NCBI GenBank assembly: GCA_016711125.1
Contig: JADJTQ010000006.1
Coordinates: forward strand, 1-64,000
Direction of reading: 5' to 3'
Length of the DNA: 64,000 nt
Origin: Saprospiraceae bacterium
GTDB taxonomy: Bacteria > Bacteroidota > Bacteroidia > Chitinophagales > Saprospiraceae
Shown here: positions 1 to 9,636 of the stretch, piece by piece
How the letters are laid out: the number at the start of each line of letters is the position of its first letter
Numbering within the stretch: the stretch's first letter is position 1
The notes under the pieces: generated by a model
Database searches by the model: none
What the model saw: only the letters and a program-made list of their open reading frames with translations
What the model was told of the DNA's origin: nothing
Position numbers and translations under genes: made by a program

Positions 1-1513
1 AGATGGGTCAAAGATCGCTTTGATATCTTTAAATGCCTGGTATATCTTCGGCCCGAAAAATCGTTCATTAAATGCGCTTCGGACCAGGCCATCTCCATGC
101 TCGCCACTCCAGGATCCGCCATATTTTTTAACCAATAAAAAAGTTTCTTCAGCAATATTTTTGAAAATTTGAATGTCGCCAATATCACGGAGATTTAAAA
201 TAGGTCTGATGTGAATGACTCCGACGCTGGCATGCGCATATTTAATGGCTTCGACACCATATTTTTGACAGATACCATCTACCTCCATGATGTAGTCCGG
301 AAGGTGTTGAAGTGGAATGGCAGCACGTCCTCTATAAAGGCCACGGGTTTACGCTCACTCTTCATACCAATCATTAGCCCGAGTCCTTTTTCCTTACGTT
401 AAGGATGTCGGTGTAGGCTTGTCCCTGTTTAAATACCGGATGGGCATAACCAATATTTTTCAGCTGAAGATCATAAGCCATTGTTTGCACTTGCTTAAAA
501 GTTTCTTCTTCGTCTTCACCATGAAATTCGATAATTAATACCGCTGCTGGGTCACCTTCAATCACCCGGCAACTATCTCGGGTGGCAATATTTTGACGGC
601 TTAAATTAATGACCGTATGGTCGATAATTTCAACGGCGGCCGGATGGTATTTGATGATTTCTTGAACAGCACGGATGGCAGCATTCATTGAATCAAAGTG
701 GCTGAGACAGGCAATGGTACAAGAGGGGAGAGGAGTCAGTTTTATTTTAGCTTCCAAAATAATTCCCAGGGTACCTTCACTACCCACTATTAATTTACTA
801 AGATTCCAGTGGTCAGTATCGCTAAATTCATCGAGGTTGTATCCACCCACCCGCCGCATAACCGTGGGAAACCGGGATTTTATTTCATCGAGATTATTTT
901 TGACAATTAGTTTTATCTCACGGTATATTTCTCCTTCGCGAGTACTCAGCTTAGCGATTTGCTCATATTCTTCAGGCGGGTGCTCTTTTAAATAGAGAAT
1001 GGTTCCATCGCTTAACAACACTTTAATTTCCAAAACATGATCGATGGTTTTGCCATAAATTATGCTTTTTGTGCCGGAAGAATTGTTGGCGATCATACCT
1101 CCGATATTTGCCCGACTGCTCGTGGCAGGATCCGGGGCAAAGTGTAATTTGTGGGGTGCCAGAAATTCGTTAAGGACATCTCGGACTACCCCTGGCTCCA
1201 CGATTACCCAATGGTTGTCGACATTTAGAGAGGTGATATTTCGAAAATTTTTTGAGAGATCCAGGATCATTGCTTCGCCAATAGCTTGTCCGGCCAGACC
1301 GGTTCCACCACCACGTGGTATGATGGGGATGCGATGATCATAGGCGATCTTAACGGCTGTGATAAGATCTTCTTCGTCATGTGGTATTACAACAACAACT
1401 GGCCGGATCTGGTACATACTGGCATCGGTGGAGTAAATGGCCAGATTCACTGCATCCGATAGGATCTCACCGCGACAATGTGTCCTAAGGTCTGATATAA
1501 GGAGATGATGCAA
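1..1513 (-). CDS. FAD-binding dehydrogenase, YdiJ/GlcD type, partial and frame-broken
   Basis: N-terminal part of a large FAD-linked dehydrogenase of the GlcD/YdiJ class, whose members oxidise D-2-hydroxy acids such as D-2-hydroxyglutarate or D-lactate. The VAO-type FAD domain is clear: IPRGGGTGLAGQAIG near residue 65, PDPATSSRANIGGM near 130, and VGSEGTLGIILEA near 240. The reading frame that starts at 1513 stops at 374, but the C-terminal FAD-oxidase domain continues in other frames to base 1: MKSERKPVAFIED at about 335-370, then a second shift near 320 into YAHASVGVIHIRPILNLRD and GEHGDGLVRS. The gene runs off the left edge; YdiJ-type proteins go on into a 4Fe-4S and cysteine-rich half. 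The two breaks are probably assembly indels. YdiJ over plain GlcD rests on the STDASMY N-terminus and is inference. Confidence 0.85.
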
Positions 1514-2956
1514 GTCCTGATTTTTTTATCAAGATAGTAAATGAGTTAATTATTGAGGCTAATATATCCACACTGGTACAATCTTCAGTTAGCGATATTA
1601 GAAAGTTCATTATGATTTTTAATAGTTCAAGACCTTCTCTGTACGCGGAGTAATCTGGAATGGCGACCGCATTCATAGTTTTAGCGTTGAGCGGGAGACG
1701 CAGCCATTTACCTATTGACGCGGAGGACCGGGAATTACAACCAAAAGAAATCGCTTAATGACAGTAAAAAATGATAATGTTTGACTTGACAGTGTCCAGT
1801 AGCAAAGGTCCAGATCAGTGATTGCTGGAAAAAGAGATATTTCTTTCCTCCTCAACATGATATGGCGACGCGTATTTTTTACTGATGCATGGCCTTGAAG
1901 TCGCCGAAAAACTTTCATTTCCTAATGCCCAATAAATACCCAATAGTTATATTGATAAAAAACTAATAATTACTGATAGTAATATATCTACTATAAACCG
2001 GGTAGTAATCGTATCATATTTAATTTTAATTATCAGATACTCAATACTTTATGATTTTTTTGAATATGTTAAAAAATTTGATTCATAGTATTTTAAACAT
2101 AACTTAGCTCATGCAATAGTGCAAAAATGGAGGTCCTAGGAGCTCCTCCTAAAAGATATTTTCAGACAGATAACTTTAAGTTGCACTTACTTTTAGAATA
2201 CACTCATCCCCAATGACAATTTGGTTTAATGACCATGCTTGTCACAATACGTTAAGATACCTCAATACTCAATGCAGAAGCGCGACTTATATTGATTCGC
2301 TAGGGGATCCATATGAGTAGCTAAGTGAAGCCAATCATAGATCATTTGTGATTCTTTAATATGGCTTATTGATTTGTAATGCTAGTTCTTATAGGTTTAT
2401 CGTAATCTGATTTTCCCCCATTTTTTTTGATTAATTCACCTGGGTGATCTGGGCGGAGCATTGCTTGTATTGTCCTGATCCGGACTTCAGCGAGTATTGA
2501 TCTGTTCTGGATGCCTTCAGTGAGTGAAATGCTAAACCTGTAATTATGAGAAATGTATTATTTAGATCAATTATTAGTTCCGGCCTTTGGCTACAGAGAG
2601 TCATTGCAAGGATCAACAAAAGGTGGAATGAAGACATATATGGATTTTAGAGGTTGTTCCTGCTTTTCTCCTATTGGAAACAGGTGATTTGGAGATCATC
2701 TAGCCGCGTGAGATTCTAGAAGCACTTTTGTAGTTTATCGGTGGTAGTCACATGCCTCGCGCTGGTTGAATGTTTTATTGTGAATTGGTTACAAACCGGC
2801 GGAATAGATCCGCCGCTACATTGTGACTTCCGTCTTCCGACTTTGGGCTTGGATTCAAACGGCGGAATAGATCCGCCGCTACACTTCTCCTGACGATCTA
2901 TCCTGACGATGTCGGATCGATGTCAGGTCTTCGGTCTCCGGTCTTCCGACTTACTC
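1514..2956. other. gene-poor intergenic region
   Basis: About 1.4 kb without a convincing gene. Short open frames here have no recognisable domain and no strand consistency. The right end holds two copies of a hairpin repeat (2798-2820 and 2861-2883), then short CCGAC/GTCGG-rich repeats up to the stop codon of the next gene. The rest is AT-rich with no clear signal. Confidence 0.6.
2798..2883 (-). repeat. two copies of hairpin repeat family A
   Basis: Two copies, 2798-2820 and 2861-2883, of a hairpin with arms GGCGGA and TCCGCC followed by GCTACA. They are separated by about 40 bases of TTCCG-rich degenerate sequence. They are in inverse orientation to the array at 43.7-44.5 kb. They lie beyond the 3' end of the deoxyhypusine-synthase-like gene. 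Confidence 0.8.
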
Positions 2957-3922
2957 CTACCAGCCCAAAATATAGGCAAACATCAAGGGTGCGACAATTG
3001 TAGCATCTGATTCGATCACAAATTTTGGAGTATCGATTTCTAACTTACCCCAGGTGATTTTCTCATTGGGTACTGCACCTGAATAAGATCCAAAGCTGGT
3101 GGTTGAATCACTAATCTGACAGAAATAGGCCCAGCAAGGGATGTCATGGATGCCTAAATCCTGGTACAGCATAGGTACGACACAAATCGGAAAATCACCG
3201 GCAATTCCACCGCCGATCTGATAAAATCCGATTTTGCAAGTCTCCGCTTGTTTCTTATACCACTCTGAAAGGAACATCATGTATTCAATTCCGGATTTGA
3301 CAATGCTGGGCGGAAATTCATCGCGAATACAATGGGCGGCAAAAAAATTGGCGGTCGTCGAATCTTCCCAGCCCGGCACGATGATTGGCAAGTTTTTTTC
3401 CGCAGCGGCAATCAGCCAGGAATTCTTCGGATCAATTTGAAATTCGTGCTTTAATTTACCTTCCCTGATGATCTGGTACAGATATTCGTGGGGAAAATAG
3501 CGCTCTCCCTTTTTGTATGCTCTGGTCCAATGTTCCACCAGAACTTTTTCGATCTTGCGCATGGCCTCTTCCTCTGGTATGCAGGTATCGGTAACCCGAT
3601 TGTAATGCTGCTCGAGTAATTCCTGCTCATCTTGGGGGCTCAAATCTCGGTAGTTCGGTATTCGTTTATAATGATTATGTGCGACCAGATTAAAAATATC
3701 TTCTTCCAGATTAGCCCCAGTACAAGAAATGATATGAATTTTGTCCTGGCGGATCATTTCTGCCAATGAGAGACCAAGCTCAGCGGTACTCATCGCACCT
3801 GCCAAAGTGACCATCATTTTATTTCCATCAACTAAAACCTGCTTATATGCTTCAGAAGCATCGATTAATGTGGCTGCATTAAAGTGACGGTAATGATGTT
3901 TGATAAAATTGGTGATTTGCAT
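2957..3922 (-). CDS. deoxyhypusine synthase-like protein
   Basis: 321-residue member of the deoxyhypusine synthase family, which transfers a 4-aminobutyl group from spermidine with NAD. Bacteria lack the eIF5A target, so bacterial members are thought to act on small amines, giving homospermidine-like polyamines. Visible signatures: LAGAMSTAELG near residue 40, IISCTGANLEEDIFNL near 65 (nucleotide-binding region), GGGIAGDFPICVVP near 240, and ITWGKLEID near 290, where the lysine of WGK matches the catalytic lysine that forms the imine. Slightly shorter than eukaryotic enzymes (about 370). The next gene upstream on the same strand is arginine decarboxylase, 330 bases away, supporting a polyamine role. 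The exact substrate (putrescine or agmatine as acceptor) is inference. Confidence 0.88.
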   Translation of the reverse strand: MQITNFIKHHYRHFNAATLIDASEAYKQVLVDGNKMMVTLAGAMSTAELGLSLAEMIRQDKIHIISCTGANLEEDIFNLVAHNHYKRIPNYRDLSPQDEQELLEQHYNRVTDTCIPEEEAMRKIEKVLVEHWTRAYKKGERYFPHEYLYQIIREGKLKHEFQIDPKNSWLIAAAEKNLPIIVPGWEDSTTANFFAAHCIRDEFPPSIVKSGIEYMMFLSEWYKKQAETCKIGFYQIGGGIAGDFPICVVPMLYQDLGIHDIPCWAYFCQISDSTTSFGSYSGAVPNEKITWGKLEIDTPKFVIESDATIVAPLMFAYILGW

Positions 3923-4250
3923 TCTTATAAATTTTTAAAACTTACTCGTATCGTCATTGTAGACGAGCTATTTTATTGTCATACTAATATCGCTGTGTTT
4001 TTTTGTGAGAGAGGATATCTACATCCTCCGGCTCCCACAAAAATAGAGCCTATTAATTGTTAATTTAGTGGTCATTCTTTCTAAGAAATTCTATATCTTC
4101 CAGCTGAGATGCCTGGTTAATTGCTTGTTCTTTTCGAGAGAGGAGGATCTACTTCCGGCTTGGAAAAAACTAACTTCTACAATTTCGAATTTCCTTCGGC
4201 TATCTGCATCCTCTGGCTTGGAAAGAAAACTAACTTTTCAAAATTCACTT
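3923..4250. repeat. intergenic spacer with a short direct duplication
   Basis: 330-base spacer between the two polyamine genes. It holds a direct repeat about 58 bases apart (GGCTTGGAAA...AACTAACTT at 4155-4177 and 4213-4238) and several CTCCGGCT-like blocks. No gene is supported. Confidence 0.5.
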
Positions 4251-5660
4251 TCAGCGATTGTCCTGGTACCCAAGTATTCTTAACATGGTATCGACACCCT
4301 GCTCTTCCCGGTACACATATTCTTCAAAATTACCTTTGCTATCCTGTTTGACCACAATATGTTTTGGGGAAGGTATCAGGCAATGTTTAATCCCTCCATA
4401 TCCACTGATCGCTTCCTGATAGGCACCTGTGTGGAAAAACCCAATATACATTGGGTGTTTGTCGTCCGGATTATTTCTGGGGAGGTAGATTTCTTGATTT
4501 AAATCTTCCGAATTATAGTAGTCAGAATGGTCACAACTTAATCCACCAATGTTAACCCTCGTGTACTCGTGATCCCATTTGTTGATTGGCAAGAGAATAA
4601 AACGCTCGAAAATACTCCAGCTGTCCGGAATGGTATTCATCAGACTATTGTCGATCATGTACCAAAGTTCATTATCGTTTTGTTGTTTCTGTTCTAAGAC
4701 ACTAAAAACGACTGCTCCACTTTCACCGACTGTATATTTTCCGAACTCTGTAAAAATGTCTGGATGCTCGATGCCTTCCCGATCACAAACATCTTTGATG
4801 TTACGGACAATTTCCCGGATCATATAGTCATAATCGAAATCAAAAGCAAGATTGTTGCGTATTGGCATGCCACCTCCCAAATTTATCGCCCGCAGAGTAG
4901 GACATATTTTTTTCAATTGGGCATAGAGCTGGAGTGCTTTCTTAAATTCACCCCAATAATATATCGAATCCTTAATCCCGGAATCAACAAAAAAATGCAA
5001 CATCTTCAACTCAATGTTTTTCTTCTTCTTGATCTTCTCGTTGTAAAAATCGATAATCTCTGAGGGTCTGATTCCTAATCTGCTGGTATAGTAGGAGGAC
5101 GAAGATTCTTCGTTAATGGCCATCCTGATGCCTATCTTGAGTGGCTGTTTGGTCAGCTTAATAATGCGCTCTAATTCTTCTTTGCTATCCAGTACCGGTA
5201 TCGAATTGTAGAAACCAAGTTCCTTTAATTTAATTATTTTCTTAAGGTAGTCATCGGTTTTGTAGCCATTATGGACTAAAATAATGTTTTGTTCAATTAA
5301 TTTTGATTCCCAGAGCTTCTCAATAAGATCGATATCAAATGAGGATGAGGTCTCAAGATGTACACCATGTCTCAGCGCTTCATTAATCACATGTGAAAAG
5401 TGACAGCACTTGGTGCAATAACAATAGTACTATTTTCCTTGATCTCCGTTTGACCTAATTGCTCTATTCACAAGGTTCTTTGCCTTTTTTATCTGAAATC
5501 CGATCTTTGGCAGATAAGTTAACCTGAATGGTGTTCCATATTTTTCAATCAGGTATTTTAAAGACAATCCATTGAAATGTAACCAATTGTCTCTTAGATC
5601 AAATCCCTCTTGCGGGAAGTAGTAAGTTTGATCAATCAGATCAAAGTAGCTATTAATCAT
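4251..5660 (-). CDS. speA: arginine decarboxylase, interrupted by an in-frame TAG
   Basis: Fold-III PLP-dependent decarboxylase of the short (about 470-residue) Bacteroidota type, converting arginine to agmatine, the first step of polyamine synthesis. The N-terminal segment (5660-5430) carries LIDQTYYFPQEGFD and YGTPFRLTYLPKIG. The rest carries HLETSSSFDID, the barrel motif NLGGGMP, and ADC-type EFGKYTVGESGA and GFFHTGAYQE. Both segments are in the same frame, separated by a TAG (5430) at a position where homologues usually have tyrosine in GKYxYCYCTK. The lysine of CTK just after it is the predicted PLP-binding residue, so neither fragment alone would work. A single substitution (error or real nonsense mutation) is the simplest reading. 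Neighbour of the deoxyhypusine-synthase-like gene and divergent from the ATP-grasp operon. Confidence 0.88.
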
Positions 5661-5896
5661 GTTTCACTTTCCAAAGTTTTATGATCGCCACAAACAGGCA
5701 ATCAAGAATATTATTTTCGAGGATGCGAATTTAGCAACATTAGCGTTAAATCTGGGATAAAATTTTACATAGTTGCTCGTTGTTGAGTGAACAGTTGTAG
5801 GAAGATTTTGAGATAACGGACTTCAAGATGTTATATCTTGTGCAATGAAATCCATTTTTAACGTCAGAATGTTAATCAGGCCAATTCGTTAAATTT

Positions 5897-7332
5897 ATGG
5901 CATTTGCTGACTATCGGCTAGTAAAACCGGGGCAATTCGAGCCGCATGAACATTGGTACCCTAAGGCTCTTAATGCCACCATTCATCCCCTGGTTAACTT
6001 TTTTCTCCACCTCCAAAAGGAGCGAATTGTGCAACGGTATTGCCATCTGCACCCAAAGGTTTCCAAAACATCTTTGCTCCAGCTTTTGGAGTACCGCCCT
6101 AAGCACTTTCTCTGGGCTGGAGCTGATCTGATGCATGTAACTAGTGAGGATGGCAGGCGTCGAATGCTGGTTATTGAGAACAATTCCTGCCCATCCGGGC
6201 AGAAGTCGATGCCATTGGCTGATGATAATCAAGAAGAAGGCGGGTATCGATTATTGATGGAACGCACTATAAAGCCCTATCTACAAAGTCGGAAAGAGAC
6301 TATCGATGGAGGATTGGCTGTTATTTTTGACAAAAACCCAATGGAAGCATCAGGTTATGCCGCTGCTATGGCCAATGCTTTTAATGAGCCAGTACACTAC
6401 CTTTCTTACCATTTTGGTGATGATTCGAAACTCAAGTTTGAAAACGGAGTTTTCTACGTAAAGAGCGGACGGACCTGGAAACCGATCCGCATGATGTTTC
6501 GCTACCTGACCCAACAACCTTGGAATCGGCTGCCGGTCAAGTCCCAAACACATATCATAAATCCCGTAATTGCGTGTTTAGCTGGGGGCCGCAACAAAAT
6601 GCTGGCTGCCAAAGCATATGATTTTTTAATACCGAACTATCACCACTGGGACTCGAAATCATTACGCCAATGACCATCAGGGACGTGAGCAGAGATCAAA
6701 TCCCTCTTTGGGTTGCTAAATTGGGAGGTCATGCAGTCATTAAAAATCCCTATTCCAATGCTGGGCAGGGTGTTTGGACCATCATCAACCCGAAGGAACT
6801 TGATGCGTTTATGAATCTTGACCAAAGATACGAAAGGTTTATTGTCCAAAGCCTGATCGGTAACTATGCCTGGAGTTCCAGTAGTGAAGGGGGCAAATTT
6901 TATCATGTAGGTACGGTGCCAAATGAGCGGGGCCAGACATATGTAGCTGATATTCGAATGATGGTAAGTGCTACTCCAAAAGGTATCAGACCAATAAGTG
7001 TCTACGCTCGACGGGCAAAATCACCGTTAACAGATGAGATCGATGAAAACACTAAGAGTTGGGACATCCTGGGTACCAACTTGTCATATCTCGATGCAGA
7101 TGGCCTCTGGCAAACGGACACAAACCGATTGGTACTGACGGATAGAAGGGATTTTAACCGTTTGGGTCTCGGTCTGGATGACTTGATCGAGGGATATATC
7201 CAAACAGTATTGAGTACGATTGCTATCGACAAGCTTGCCCAAAAACTAATTGGACCTCAGGGTAAACTAAGATCCAGATTATTCCGGACTTTAGATGATG
7301 ACGAGGCCTTGATAAGTGAAATCAAGAGGTAG
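5897..7332 (+). CDS. ATP-grasp ligase-like protein, uncharacterised, one frame break
   Basis: About 478 residues. First gene of a three-gene operon. The ATP-grasp fold is suggested by the second half: LWVAKLGGHAVIKNPYSNAG with a glycine-rich loop ending GQGVWTI, then ERFIVQSL and an acidic-basic VADIRMMV strand typical of metal and ATP binding. The first half has a conserved-looking block MLVIENNSCPSGQKSMPL near residue 98, which I do not recognise from any named enzyme. The frames 5897-6673 and 6670-7332 join if the T6 run near 6622 is one base short, giving the continuous reading DFFNTELSPLGLEIITPMTI. The stop overlaps the next start. Probably forms an amide or peptide bond with ATP; the substrate is unknown. 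Confidence 0.75.
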
Positions 7333-7333
7333 T

Positions 7334-8335
7334 ATGGGTTACCGTATTTTGATCTTGGTAGATCACGCTAAACACAACATTACCAATTCAAGTTATGACT
7401 TAGCCAAGTCTTTTCGAAAACATCAAAAGGTCGGGGAAGTCATTGTCGCCAGCCGGTCAACTCCCCGCAATCAGGATTTTTTCTACGGCCTTTGTGACCT
7501 GTCTTTTTCCGGTATCCCGGTAGATGCTGATTTTTCATTTGATCCAAGTGGAAATCTATTTTTACAAACAGGACCAATGTATGCTCTGATTGATTTCGAT
7601 CTGGTCATTCTACGAATTGCTCATCCTATAAATTCCTTATTTTTTGATTATTTGTCTGCAAATTTGCCTCAGGAACGATTTATTAACCAGCCGAATGGAA
7701 TCATGCGCACAGGGGGTAAGGATTTTTTACTTCAATTTCCCCAGTGGTGCCCACCAATGCAATGGTGCCATACCATCGATGACATTAAAAATTTTCATCG
7801 GAACTTTGACTTGGTCCTAAAACCCTTAAGGAATTATGGTGGAAAGGGTATTTTCAAGGTCGAAAAAGGGAAGATCATAGCTCAGAACGGTGATCAATGG
7901 GATCTTGCTTCGGATGGTCATGTTCTTGAGCAGCTTGAGGCAGACGGATACCTGGCCATGCAATATTTGCAAAATGTTCGATTGGGAGACAAGAGGATTG
8001 TCGTTGTGAATGGAAAGATTGTTGGTGCCTCGCTTCGAAAGCCAGCCGAGGGCTCGTGGCTTTGCAATGTGAGTCAGGGGGGTAGTTCGGAGGCTTCGAT
8101 GGCAGATGAGCGTGAAGTAGAGATGGCCATATGCATTCACGAAACAGTGGCGCAGATGGGTGTCGGAATATTTGGAATGGATACGTTGGTAAATGATGAA
8201 GGTCAACGGGTGCTTTCCGAAATCAATACATTAAGTGTTGGAGGAATCGGACCTATGGAATTGCAACATCAGAAACCGGTCCTGGATCACACTGTCGATC
8301 TACTTCTTGTTTATTTTGAGAATTATAAAATGTAA
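7334..8335 (+). CDS. glutathione synthetase-like ATP-grasp ligase
   Basis: About 333 residues from the ATG at 7334 (an upstream in-frame ATG at 7316 overlaps the previous gene). Matches the bacterial GshB layout: N-terminal preATP-grasp domain with the DFDLVILRI region, then LVLKPLRNYGGKGIFKVEKG (ATP-grasp loop), GDKRIVVVNGKIVGASLRK near residue 220, CNVSQGGSSEA near 245, and FGMDTLVNDEGQRVLSEINT near 290 holding the metal-binding E-x-N. GshB joins gamma-glutamylcysteine and glycine. No gamma-glutamylcysteine ligase is visible here, and the partners are another ATP-grasp and a deacylase, so a different dipeptide or amide product is likely. Translationally coupled to its neighbours. Confidence 0.85.
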   Translation: MGYRILILVDHAKHNITNSSYDLAKSFRKHQKVGEVIVASRSTPRNQDFFYGLCDLSFSGIPVDADFSFDPSGNLFLQTGPMYALIDFDLVILRIAHPINSLFFDYLSANLPQERFINQPNGIMRTGGKDFLLQFPQWCPPMQWCHTIDDIKNFHRNFDLVLKPLRNYGGKGIFKVEKGKIIAQNGDQWDLASDGHVLEQLEADGYLAMQYLQNVRLGDKRIVVVNGKIVGASLRKPAEGSWLCNVSQGGSSEASMADEREVEMAICIHETVAQMGVGIFGMDTLVNDEGQRVLSEINTLSVGGIGPMELQHQKPVLDHTVDLLLVYFENYKM

Positions 8336-8342
8336 CAGCATT

Positions 8343-9305
8343 TTGGAAGACGCAATAGAAATCATTGATGAGCTTAATCTGGAGAGCATTGCTCCTGGAG
8401 CACGGAAAAGGTTTTATATCAAGCTGATAGATGATGGTTTGGGGATCCCCATACATGTGCCGATTATGGTAGCAAAAGGGGTGCAGTCAGGCCCCACGCT
8501 TGCAATAACCGCTGCGGTACATGGCAATGAACTAAATGGAATACCGATTGTCCAGCAAGTTTTTAAAGAGCTCGATAATGAAAAGATGCGTGGCACGGTC
8601 ATCGGTGTTCCAGTTGTCAATGTGCCGGGTCTGCTGCAAATGCAGCGTAAATTTAATGACGGGGAGGATTTAAATCACATCATGCCGGGTAAGGAAGATG
8701 GCAACACAAGTGATACATATGCTTTTCGATTTGTAAACCGGATTTTACAAAACATCGACTATTTAATCGACCTTCACACAGCAAGCTTTGGAAGGGTAAA
8801 TTCTTATTATATCCGTGCAAACATGCACGATGAAGAAAATGCAAATTTGGCAAGACTTCAAAATGCACAAATCATCGTGGATAGTCCGGCTCCCGACGGT
8901 ACATTGAGAGGCTTTTTAAGCACCCGGAATATAAAGGGGATCACTCTGGAAGTTGGAGATCCTAATCGATTTCAGAAAGATATGATCCGAGCTAGTCTTG
9001 TGGGGATCGAAAATACGCTGACGTATCTGAACATCCGGCAAGGTGCCATCGAAACCGCGGAACAGGATCCAATTATATGCTCGCATTCTTATTGGCAATA
9101 TACCGATGATGGAGGCTTTTTGCAAGTACATCCGGAAGTGACGGATTTGGTGAAGAAGGGAGAGAAGATCGCCACCTTACGCAATATATTCGGAGATATC
9201 CTCAAAGAATACTGGGCAAAAGAAGATGGGGTAATCATTGGTAAAAGTTCGCATCCGGTAGCTCAAACAGGCAGTCGGATCATCCATCTGGGGATTCTTG
9301 CCTAG
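8343..9305 (+). CDS. succinylglutamate desuccinylase/aspartoacylase family zinc hydrolase
   Basis: About 320 residues, M14-like AstE/AspA family, which removes acyl groups from N-acyl amino acids or cleaves small amides. Zinc ligands are visible: HGNE near residue 60, and DLHT near 142. EGEDLNHIMPG-like DLN (substrate arginine site region) is near 110, and the catalytic glutamate lies in TLEVGDPNR. The frame is open upstream into the previous gene. The best start is TTG at 8343, eight bases after the preceding stop, because no ATG precedes the conserved core. Third gene of the ATP-grasp operon. In such operons the hydrolase may trim, recycle or release the ligase product. Confidence 0.85.
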   Translation: MEDAIEIIDELNLESIAPGARKRFYIKLIDDGLGIPIHVPIMVAKGVQSGPTLAITAAVHGNELNGIPIVQQVFKELDNEKMRGTVIGVPVVNVPGLLQMQRKFNDGEDLNHIMPGKEDGNTSDTYAFRFVNRILQNIDYLIDLHTASFGRVNSYYIRANMHDEENANLARLQNAQIIVDSPAPDGTLRGFLSTRNIKGITLEVGDPNRFQKDMIRASLVGIENTLTYLNIRQGAIETAEQDPIICSHSYWQYTDDGGFLQVHPEVTDLVKKGEKIATLRNIFGDILKEYWAKEDGVIIGKSSHPVAQTGSRIIHLGILA

Positions 9306-9307
9306 CA

Positions 9308-9636
9308 GGCTAAGACAAATGCCTTTGTTGCACGTTTTTGTCAACAACATTCGAAGAAAAAAGTAAAGGGCTCAGAATAAAGTTTCCTCGAAACGAACTG
9401 TCTAAAATCCGCAAATCTAAAATCCGCAATTAATCCGCAATCTACAATCAGAAATCTACAATCAAGATAAGGCTAAGACAAATGCCGTTGTTGCACGTCG
9501 TTGTCAACAACATTCGAAAAAAAAAAAGTAAAGGGCTCAGAATAAAGTTTTCTCGAAACGAAACTGTCTAAAATCCGCAATCCGCAATCCGCAGTCTACA
9601 ATAATCTACAATCCGCAATTAATCCGCAATCCGCAA
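9308..9636. repeat. tandem duplication of about 165 bases containing hairpin family B
   Basis: Two diverged copies (about 9308-9468 and 9471-9640) of a unit that starts GGCTAAGACAAATGCC, contains a GTTGTTG...CAACAAC hairpin (9325-9349 and 9487-9511), the phrase AAGTAAAGGGCTCAGAATAA, and ends in an AATCCGCAATC short-period repeat that runs into the stop of uspA. It lies between convergent genes and could work as a terminator or insulator; no gene is seen. Confidence 0.8.

Noticed and set aside
1485..1676. 63-residue minus-strand frame upstream of the FAD dehydrogenase
   Set aside because: No domain, overlaps the start of the real gene, composition like intergenic DNA.
2130..2150. GGAGG...CTCC palindrome as a MITE end
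   Set aside because: It lacks the TGTTGAAATAC part of the MITE ends and has no partner nearby.
5400..5440. TAG recoded as a sense codon in this organism
   Set aside because: Other genes end in TAG normally (for example the carboxylase at 18901) and no second credible in-frame TAG was found; the GH26 TAG is explained by two indels.
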